From Anolis sagrei (taxonomy: Eukaryota; Chordata; Lepidosauria; Squamata; Anolidae): a DNA stretch of 64,000 nt. Below are positions 58,201-64,000 of this stretch, piece after piece. Where the stretch lies: assembly GCF_037176765.1 (NCBI RefSeq), contig NC_090034.1, positions 93,856,500 to 93,920,499 of the forward strand. The letters are read 5' to 3'. The translations under genes and the position numbers were made by a program. A model generated the notes under the pieces. The model saw nothing but the letters and a program-made list of their open reading frames with translations, searched no databases and was not told where the DNA came from. Each line of letters begins with the position of its first letter. The stretch's first letter is position 1.

Positions 58201-59919
58201 CAAGTACTGATCATAATATAGACATTACTTTCATACTGCGGCAGTTGGAGCTGACAAACTCTGCTTCGGGTTACAGAAATAGCTGACATATAAATCTGTC
58301 CTGAGTAGCCCGGGATCCAGCATGTTCATGCCAGATCCAAGGCTATTGTCTAGATGGCCTTAGACCAGCGTTTCTCAACCTAGGGGTTGGGACCCTTGGG
58401 GGGTTGTGAGGGTGTGTCAGAAAAGTCACCAAAGACCATCAGAAAACACAATATTTTCTGTTGGCTGTGGGGGTTCTGTGTGGGGAAGTTTGGCCCAGTT
58501 CTATCATTGGTGGGGTTCAGAATGCTCTTTGATTGAACTACAACTCCCTGCAACTACAACTCCCAAATGTCAAGGTCTATTTTCCCCAAACTCCACCAGT
58601 GTTCACATTTGAGCATATTGAGTATTCGTGCCATATTTGGTCCAGATCCATCATTGTTTGGTTCCACAGTGCTCTCTGGATGTAGGTGAACTACAACTTC
58701 AAAACTCAAGGTCAATGTCCACCAAACCCTTCCAGCATTTTCTGTTGGTCATGGGAGTTCTGTGTGCCAAGTTTGGTTTGATGCCATCATTGGTGGAGTT
58801 CAGAACACTCTTTATAGGTGAACTATAAATCCCAGCAACTACAACTTCCAAATGACAAAATCAATCCTCCCCGCCAACCCCACCAGTATTCAAATTTGGA
58901 CATATAGGGTATTTGTGCCAAATTTGCTCCAGTGAATGAAAATACATCCTGCATATCAGATATTTACAATATGATTCATAACAATAGAAAAATTACAGTT
59001 ATGAAGTAGTAACGAGAATAATGTTATGGTTGGGGGTCACCACAACATGAGGAACTGTATCAAGGGGTCATGGCTTTAGGAAGGTTGAGAACCATGCCCT
59101 AGACCATGCACTTCACTAGGGCAGCCTGCAACTTAAAGAAAGGAGCTCGGATGGTGCTCCATGGCTGAGTAGGAGTGACAGTCATGGTCATACAGGTGTG
59201 ATCCATCCCATTTTTTGTACTGATGAGTGCAGGAAAAGGATAATATCACGAGTGTCCATTCTGGACAGCAGATCAGTCTGAATCGGACTCAGTCCAACTA
59301 TTTGCATTTCTGGCAAACTCCAGAGTATCATCTGACTGTACTGCAGCAAGACAAAGTTGGCTTAAACCATGCATAGGCAAACTTGGGCCTTCCAGGTGTT
59401 TGGGCTTCCACAATTCCTAACAGACTACCAGCTGTTAGGATTTGTGGGAGTTCAAGTCCAAAACACCTGGAGGCTCAAGTTTGCCCATGCCTGGTTTAAA
59501 GAGTCACTGGAAGCATCATGAAGACAGTCAGCTATATGTTCTTAGTGTGTCTGGTGTTGTTGGGCTCACATTGACAGGTTCTAGGTCTTGCTAAATTCTA
59601 TACCTTAGCAGCACATCTATATGAAGAGGGGTCTCAATATGGACTTCTTGGGAGGAGCAGTAACTGTCACGGTTCTTCTGACCATGCATCTTGTCTTCCA
59701 GGTGCCAATGGAACCCACTTGGACAGAATTATTAAGGGCTGCACTACTAAGTCTGTCTGTGGTTTACTAGCAGCAGGTCGTTCTCCAGTTTGGAGCAGTT
59801 ACGTAACTGTGAAAAATGCAGAATGTAAGCCAAAACATTCTAAGGGATTTCATTCAATCAGCTCCTCCCTGACAAGCATTTTTTGGCTCCTGTTGTTGAA
59901 GATCTTTCTCTCTGTGTAA
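48669..59919 (+). CDS. Gene B: two-LU-domain (Ly6/uPAR) protein with GPI-type tail, 228 aa
   Basis: Five coding exons: 48669-48717, 49241-49369, 52627-52779, 56466-56603, 59702-59919. All introns are phase 1 and GT/AG, with the same plan as gene A. The signal peptide is followed by LU1 (about 26-105) with ten cysteines and a [11 protein letters not shown] end. LU2 (123-198) has eight cysteines and stops at a lone Cys198 instead of the usual CC....CN. The last 16 residues ([13 protein letters not shown] end) are hydrophobic after a Ser-rich stretch, which suggests a GPI signal. Sequons include NAT and NGT. Gene A and gene B are clearly related in plan, but by eye little sequence is shared beyond cysteines and the KGCTT motif, so divergence is fast or old. 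Function is inferred only as an extracellular, membrane-anchored three-finger receptor or inhibitor. Confidence 0.87.
48718..49240. other. Gene B intron 1, short tandem duplication
   Basis: CTTCTGTGATCATTTTGCACCT occurs twice at 48967-49018 (period about 29 bp). Otherwise nothing recognised. Confidence 0.5.
49241..49369 (+). CDS. Gene B exon 2 (first half of LU1)
   Basis: The acceptor TTTTTTTCCCATTGCAG ends at 49240 and the donor CTGG|GTAGGT is at 49369/49370. It encodes LU1 cysteines 1-5 ([12 protein letters not shown] start). Confidence 0.88.
49565..49882 (-). repeat. tRNA-derived SINE
   Basis: The minus strand runs from the head (GCCCCTGGAGGCACAGTGGG, B box GGTTCAAATCC) to a GTAAAGGTTTTCC-type 3' end. 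Same family as 12188. Confidence 0.8.
49915..52045 (+). mobile_element. BovB split by an L1 insertion
   Basis: The BovB text runs 49915-50067 ([19 protein letters not shown]-like) and resumes at about 51564 with [28 protein letters not shown], to the tail at 52045. The L1 (50068-51555) lies between. The BovB part has a stop near 51689 and other breaks. Confidence 0.88.
50068..51555 (+). repeat. L1 LINE 3' part, 5'-truncated, inside BovB
   Basis: It encodes the ORF2 C-terminus: [20 protein letters not shown], the [18 protein letters not shown] zinc-type block (50263-50320), [19 protein letters not shown], then a long 3' UTR and TTAAATAAAAATT with an A tail at 51545. The target AGAGTAGA / AGAATAGA flanks it. 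ORF2 has a stop near 50359. Confidence 0.85.
52046..52267. other. Gene B intron 2, nothing recognised
   Basis: AT-rich tract with no exon. Confidence 0.35.
52268..52425 (+). repeat. CR1 LINE 3' end
   Basis: AGGCTTTTAAACAGAGACTG to TCTTCCAACTCTAGGATTCC, the sense CR1 terminus. Confidence 0.85.
52627..52779 (+). CDS. Gene B exon 3 (second half of LU1)
   Basis: The acceptor TCCTTTTTCTCTATAG ends at 52626 and the donor AAAT|GTAGGT is at 52779/52780. It encodes LU1 cysteines 6-10. Confidence 0.88.
52870..53525 (+). repeat. L2-clade LINE 3' part
   Basis: LQLVQ-like start at 52878, [20 protein letters not shown] at 52996-53055, [14 protein letters not shown], then [12 protein letters not shown]-like tail ending AAGGGCGGGGTATAAATATA at 53475. 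Confidence 0.8.
53526..53829. other. Gene B intron 3, nothing firm
   Basis: There is a CR1-like scrap near 53700-53812 (GGTCGGCTGGGAGGTTTCTA, GGCCAATGAAGCCCCTTCTA). No exon. Confidence 0.35.
53830..54470 (+). repeat. L2-clade LINE 3' part
   Basis: [20 protein letters not shown] and [20 protein letters not shown] at 53870-54000, then a decayed C-terminus and a tail ending CCTTCCGGGGTGAGAACGGC at 54437. Confidence 0.8.
54474..54506. repeat. (CAA)n microsatellite
   Basis: About eleven CAA units, adjoining the L2 tail. Confidence 0.9.
54560..54985. repeat. Unclassified dispersed repeat, copy 1
   Basis: Shares with 56900-57670 the order AAATGAGAGA...GCAAGGAGCCCC-like, TTTCCCCATTAGCATAATAA, TTTTGTTACGTCGTAA and TTTAGAAACATTTTAGAAACAA. 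I cannot assign a family. Confidence 0.55.
54986..55227. other. Gene B intron 3, nothing recognised
   Basis: Includes a short (CA)n run near 55006. Confidence 0.4.
55228..55273. repeat. (AAT)n microsatellite
   Basis: About fourteen AAT units at the boundary of the next L2 copy. Confidence 0.9.
55274..56175 (-). repeat. L2-clade LINE, 3' half
   Basis: The minus strand encodes [20 protein letters not shown] (55960-55900), LHWLP, and the [18 protein letters not shown]-like C-terminus near 55690-55640, then the 3' UTR to 55274. Several frame changes. Confidence 0.8.
56466..56603 (+). CDS. Gene B exon 4 (first half of LU2)
   Basis: The acceptor TTTCTTTTGCTTTTCAG ends at 56465 and the donor ACCG|GTAGGT is at 56603/56604. 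It encodes LU2 cysteines 1-5 ([11 protein letters not shown] start). Confidence 0.88.
56900..57670. repeat. Unclassified dispersed repeat, copy 2
   Basis: Longer sister of 54560-54985, with AAAAATGAGAGAGCAAGGAG, TTTCCCCAATTATAGTAATT and CTTTAGAAACACTTTAGTAA. Confidence 0.55.
57810..58082 (-). repeat. Sauria-type SINE
   Basis: Minus strand from the head (GCCCCCGGTGGCGCAGTGGG, B box GGTTCGAATCC) to TTCTCAAGTCGCTCCTGACA at 57830. The tRNA promoter boxes are intact. Confidence 0.9.
58366..59096 (-). mobile_element. SPIN-like hAT element
   Basis: Starts CAGCGTTTCTCAACCTAGGG and ends CTTTAGGAAGGTTGAGAACCATG. The minus strand carries the SPIN 5' text (CCTTGATACAGTTCCTCATG). The flanks CCTTAGAC / CCCTAGAC form an 8-bp duplication. 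The middle is the Helitron-shared module (58500-58850). Confidence 0.85.
59368..59492. mobile_element. Palindromic hAT-type MITE
   Basis: CATGCATAGGCAAACTTGGG to CAAGTTTGCCCATGCCTG with GCTTAAAC / GTTTAAAG flanks; sister of 3081-3257. Confidence 0.7.
59702..59919 (+). CDS. Gene B exon 5 (rest of LU2 and GPI-type tail)
   Basis: The acceptor ATCTTGTCTTCCAG ends at 59701. It encodes KGCTTKSVC, the lone NAEC cysteine and the hydrophobic end. TAA is at 59917-59919. Confidence 0.87.
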
Positions 59920-60035
59920 AAGACGGGTTCATAGGACTGGATCCACTCCAACATTCAGTTGTGCCTCCTTTTCACTTCCATGTCAATCTCTCTAATGTAA
60001 GTTGTCCTGTAGGATTGTCTGCTTTCTTCAGCCAA

Positions 60036-60041
60036 AATAAA
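60036..60041 (+). promoter_or_regulatory. Candidate poly(A) signal of gene B
   Basis: AATAAA in GCCAAAATAAACACAAC, 117 bp after the stop. Confidence 0.55.
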
Positions 60042-60253
60042 CACAACTGAATCAAAAATAGAATAAAAAATCTGGTTATTTTTAAAAATGCACATACATT
60101 CTAAGCCACTGATTGTGAGCTCTATCACATTCCCCAATTACACATGAAAGGTTATTTAAATTTCCAACAATTCCAAGGGATTTAGTGAACAATTTGATGG
60201 CTCGAGGTGGGGCACAACCAATTAAAAAACTTATGAATATAAGATATATACAT

Positions 60254-60380
60254 GTATATAAATAAAAATATAATGTTTGTTTGTGGGATTAACATAACTC
60301 AAAAACCACTGGATGAATTGACACCAAATGTGAACACAATACGCCTATCCGGCCAACAAGTGACCATCACTGAAAAACAC
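60254..60380 (+). mobile_element. Helitron 5' fragment, cut by L1
   Basis: TATATAAATAAAAATATAATG then GGATTAACATAACTCAAAAA is the Helitron 5' end. It stops where the L1 5' UTR begins. Confidence 0.7.
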
Positions 60381-62097
60381 AGTGGAAGGGACTTCCGGTG
60401 TGCCGTAATGGCGGAGAGACAGGCACCTTAGACTCGGCAGAGAGGTGTCAGCTCTGTAGGCAGCTGGGTAGAGTGAAAGCTCCCTTTCCCTCACGGATCG
60501 AGGTGAGGGAAACTGCGTAACCGCAAGGGGATTGGCCGACGGTCCCAAAGGGGGCTCTCCCCTCAAGGGAGGGCGCCTGAAGGACCCGGCAAATAGATCC
60601 CCGAGGTAAGGCGGGCTGCCACAGTAGCGCACGGGTAACGCATCCCTGTACATCTCCGAACATGCACGCTTAAACAGTAAAGAAAAAGAATGAAGAAGAG
60701 AGACTGAAGTCATAAGAAAGTACCGGAAAAGTGGAAAAGAAAGCTCTTCTAGAACTAAGAAGAAAGGTAGTGCGGTTAAGAAGGTAAGAACTATAAATAA
60801 ATTTGAGCAAGAAAGGGTGAAATCCCCTGGGGGAAAAGAGAAACGAAGGGTAAAGAATACAAAGAAAGGAGCACATTAACTGTGCCTAAGGTGTCACAGA
60901 GAATCGGACAAAGATAAAACCATAATAAGAGAGGATACGACAAGAGAGAAGAGAGAAGGGGAGGAAGGAGGAAAGAAAGAGGTGAAGAGGAGGAGGAAAA
61001 TGGACGGAGAGGGGGAGAAGGATCAATAAGGTGATAAAGAACAAGAAAGAGCAAACAAACCAAGAAGTAACGAAGTAAGGGAAATAAGGGAATAAAGACA
61101 GAAATGGGCTCGATCCGGAGCGATCCGGAGCGATCCGGAGCGATAGAGCGATAGAAGAAAGGAGAAGATAGGAGAGAAAGAGAGCTATCAGGAAATTTTC
61201 TTCTCTTTATGTATCGGGAGGGCAAACAAGAAGACAGGAGCTGGAAGGGAAAGGAAACTGACCTTGAAAATGCCGTCCCTGAGAGACACCACTCTAGAGC
61301 AGAGGAGCGATAAGGAGGAGGCGAGGAGACAGGGAGGATAAACAAACGAGAGTGGACCGCGTGGGAGGGAGAAATTGGAAGTTAGAAGGTCGCGCGCCAC
61401 ACTACGCCGCGTCATAGTGCAAGGACGACAAATAACGCGCGCAAGAGGGAGAAATAACGCGAGAAGAGAGGAGAGAAAGCAACGCGAGAAAGGACGAGAG
61501 GAGGGCGAGGTGTGGCGGAAAAGAGCGAAAGAAGGGCAAAAGAAGAAAATATCACGAGAATACGCAGGAAGATCAGGAAATAGGGCGAAAACTCAAAATA
61601 CCAAAAGCACCCAAAGAAGGCTTAGACCGAGAGTGGGAGAAAGACGGGAAAAAAGAGCAAGTACAGAACTGAAGCGGGGAAAGAGAAAGGAACGAACAGA
61701 GGAGAACTATAAGGCAGAAGACCCAAAAGAGCAGAAACTGAAGACGAAAACACGGTAAGGAAACAGACAATTATTCACCTGAGGCTAGACAAGGACTCAA
61801 AGTTGGACAAAGGGGGTAGAGAAGGGGAAAGAGAGATACAGGAGTGCAATTGTCTGAAGACATTGATAACTGAAAAAGATATACTGCTCTCCTCCCTACC
61901 CATCCCCCAACCCACTCCCAATTAGGTATCCCTAAGAACCTCACACACAAGGATAATCAGATTAAATTGAAAGGAAAAACCAATAGAATAAGTAAACTGA
62001 TACAAAGACAGAAATAAAGCCAACTGAATAAGTCAGTCTGAAAGAATAGAGAAGTCCAAAAGAGAAAGAAGACATAAGACAAGCAACCGAAGTAGAG
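60381..62097 (+). promoter_or_regulatory. L1 5' UTR / internal promoter region
   Basis: GC-rich at the start (60400-60660), then strongly purine-rich. It holds three tandem GATCCGGAGC units at about 61113-61142. An arginine/lysine-rich frame (61375-61758) is probably non-coding. The length, about 1.7 kb, fits a full-length L1 start. Confidence 0.65.
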
Positions 62098-63240
62098 ATG
62101 ACGACTCCGAAAGGCAAAGGGGAGAAGGAGAAGGAGGTGAAAGAAATGAAGGGAACATCCAGGAAAAACTCATTGACAGATGAGACAATCCCAAAAGAAA
62201 TGAATATAAAAGAAATGATGAAAAAGATCTTAGCAGAAATACAAACGATGCAAGACAAACAGGACAAGATGCAAGAAAAGCAGGATGCCTACCAAAGCAT
62301 CGCACAAGAACAGATGGCTGGCCTGAAAGAAGAATTGGGAGCTATGAAAGGAAACATTGCCTCCATCCAAAAAGAATTAAAGGACTTAAAAAAAGAAAAA
62401 CAGGAGCTTAAGAAAGAACAGGAAGAAATATCAGTAAAAGTAAAAACTATGGACCTAAAAAGCTATCGAATAGAAGAAAGACAGGAAGCCATAGAGGCAA
62501 GGAATATGGAATACCAGCTTAGATTAAGAAACATAGTAGAAGAGGCCAAAGAGAATATACAAGAGAAAGTTACAGAGATCCTGACAGAAATGTTAAACTG
62601 GACGGAACAAGAAGTGATAAATCATACAGATAGGATATATCGGGTAAATACAATTTATGCAAAAAAGAACAAAACTGCAAGGGACTTCATCGTGAACTTC
62701 ACGAAGAAAACGGTTCGGGATGAAGTACTAAAAATAAATAGCAATAAAAACGTGTACTATAAAGGGAAAAAAGTGGCGATCCTGAGAGAATACCCGAAAG
62801 CAACGCTGAACAAGAGAAGGAAATATAGTTTTCTTACGGAAGAACTAAAGAAACAAAACATTAGATTTCGTTGGGAAAAAGGAGACGGCCTAATGGCAAC
62901 TTACAGAGAACAACGGTACTAGATTTTAAACGAGGAATGTGCCAAAGACTTCTATGACAAAATAAAAAGAGAAGGAGGGAAAAGAAGAGGAAGGACCAGA
63001 CAAGGAAGAAACTCCTCAAGAAGACAGGATGATCAAGACAGATCGAGAGGACAAACAGATAGGATGACGAGGACAACAACAGAAGGAATCACAGAAGGAG
63101 AGAGGTTAAAAAGGACAGAAGAGGCTACAAACGAAGAAGACGAGCGAACTGAAGAAGAAGAAGATGAATATGGAGACTCGGAGAGGGAGGAGGGAGAGCA
63201 GGAGGAAGACCTACAAAAAGAAGAATGTATGGAGAACTAA
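62098..63240 (+). CDS. L1 ORF1 with one in-frame stop
   Basis: ATG 62098. Residues about 36-118 form a coiled coil rich in Lys/Glu. About 138-215 fit the L1 RRM (LRLRNIVEEAKENIQEKV, then RIYRVN and ARDFIVNF). The C-terminal domain follows (KKVAILREYPKATLNKRRKY, FRWEKGDGLMATYRE). TAG at 62920-62922 falls in the last strand of that domain. The same frame stays open to TAA at 63238-63240, with an acidic/arginine-rich tail of about 105 residues (380 codons in all). ORF1 proteins bind L1 RNA as trimers. The stop may be a single mutation, or the product may simply end at 274 aa. Confidence 0.85.
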
Positions 63241-64000
63241 AAATTTATTCAAATAATATTAATGGGATTAATTCACAGATTAAAAGAAATAAAATATTCA
63301 ACAGATTAAAGAAAGAAAAGTATCATGTTATTGCCCTACAAGAAACCCATATAACACATAAACACGTAACACATCTCGTTAACAAAAAATTGGGAAGAGT
63401 CTTTTATGGTTCAGCAAGTGAAAAGAAAAGAGGGGTGGCAACATACATAGATACAAACATACCGGCAACTCTAGCCTTTAAAGATGACGAGGGAAGGTTT
63501 TTGGGAGTCAACATTACGATACAAGGAAAAACCCTGTTAATCTGTAATATCTATGCCCCTAATGACTCCAAAACAGCATTTTCAGAGAAGTTAAAAAAAC
63601 AATTAGATACCCATTCATTTGACCAACTCTTAATACTAGGGGACTTTAACGGAGTAATGGACGGCAAATTAGACAGAAGCAAAAATACAAAACAGAAGGG
63701 AAATAGAACATTGATTAGTGGGAACTTACCGAAATCAATTCTAAATTGGATAAACGAATACAGATTACAAGACATTTGGAGAGCAAAACATGAAAAAGAA
63801 ACAGATTACACTTTTTATTCAGACCGTTTTAGAAGTTGGTCTAGAATAGACATGATTTGGCTATCCAATTCTCTAACAATAAGTGTAAAAGAAGTAAACA
63901 TATTACTGAGAATAGAGTCAGACCACTGTCCATTAGTAATGAAGATGCAATTATCCAGACCGACAAGAAGATGGAGATTAGATGAAAATCTATTGAAAAA
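63225..64000 (+). CDS. L1 ORF2, N-terminal endonuclease domain (cut by window end)
   Basis: ATG 63225 overlaps the final 16 bases of the ORF1 frame. The frame is open to 64000 (258 codons). The apurinic-type endonuclease motifs are all visible: NINGIN near the start, ALQETHI, NIYAPN, LGDFNGV, SRIDMIWLS and ESDHCPL. This domain nicks the target DNA to prime reverse transcription. Confidence 0.92.
   Translation, partial: MYGELKIYSNNINGINSQIKRNKIFNRLKKEKYHVIALQETHITHKHVTHLVNKKLGRVFYGSASEKKRGVATYIDTNIPATLAFKDDEGRFLGVNITIQGKTLLICNIYAPNDSKTAFSEKLKKQLDTHSFDQLLILGDFNGVMDGKLDRSKNTKQKGNRTLISGNLPKSILNWINEYRLQDIWRAKHEKETDYTFYSDRFRSWSRIDMIWLSNSLTISVKEVNILLRIESDHCPLVMKMQLSRPTRRWRLDENLLK

Larger units (their letters stand above)
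60381..64000 (+). mobile_element. L1 LINE, 5' half of a probably full-length copy
   Basis: The order is 5' UTR, ORF1, ORF2, with the last cut by the window end. ORF2 starts inside the end of the ORF1 frame. ORF2 is uninterrupted so far and ORF1 has one stop, so the insertion is young compared with other L1 pieces here. Confidence 0.88.

Noticed and set aside
60120-60250. A missing sixth coding exon of gene B that would restore CC....CN
   Set aside because: The TAA at 59917 follows a GPI-type tail and a poly(A) signal is at 60036; gene A ends the same way.
61375-61758. 127-aa Arg/Lys-rich frame in the L1 leader
   Set aside because: Low-complexity purine-rich DNA gives long frames by chance; no known L1 protein starts here.

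Overview
The window is vertebrate nuclear DNA, almost certainly from a squamate reptile and probably an iguanian lizard such as an anole relative. It is dense in a typical lizard repeat mix: BovB (RTE) LINEs, CR1, L2 and L1 LINEs, Sauria-type SINEs, SPIN-like and other hAT elements, Helitrons and Penelope-like fragments. Genes have small exons with GT/AG borders and introns of several kilobases. No bacterial feature (operon, CRISPR, ribosomal RNA) is present.

Two protein genes are well supported. Gene A (coding exons at 27451-27499, 28501-28614, 31755-31898, 37188-37319, 41956-42170; 217 aa) and gene B (48669-48717, 49241-49369, 52627-52779, 56466-56603, 59702-59919; 228 aa) are tandem paralogues on the plus strand. 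Each encodes a signal peptide, two three-finger LU (Ly6/uPAR) domains and a hydrophobic C-terminus that looks like a GPI-anchor signal. The exon plan is that of the phospholipase A2 inhibitor gamma / TEX101 / uPAR-like group. In both proteins the second LU domain lacks the last cysteine pair.

Three further host-like coding units lie upstream on the same strand, and I do not recognise any of them. Gene D (1800-2723) is a 307-aa single-pass membrane protein with an internal duplication. Gene E (7431-8624) was a 181-aa four-helix membrane protein and is now split by a BovB LINE flanked by a perfect 8-bp duplication. Gene C (15938-16007 joined to 20799-21553) is a 274-aa type I membrane protein with a signal peptide. 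All five units are predicted membrane or surface proteins, so the locus looks like a cluster of fast-evolving surface proteins (inference).

Layout: 1-1800 old LINE and Tc1 relics; 1800-2723 gene D; 2870-7430 LINE and MITE debris; 7431-8624 gene E with BovB; 9032-10508 a composite hAT carrying Helitron-type sequence; 10517-15060 mostly unrecognised with several MITEs; 15060-21890 gene C; 22302-23808 a SPIN-like hAT holding a solo LTR that itself holds a BovB; 24065-42170 gene A and its repeat-filled introns, including an AT-rich array, an LTR fossil and a palindromic 160-bp array; 42171-48600 intergenic LINEs and SINEs; 48608-59919 gene B; 60381-64000 the 5' half of a fairly recent L1 (5' UTR, ORF1 with one stop, open ORF2 endonuclease) that landed in a Helitron.
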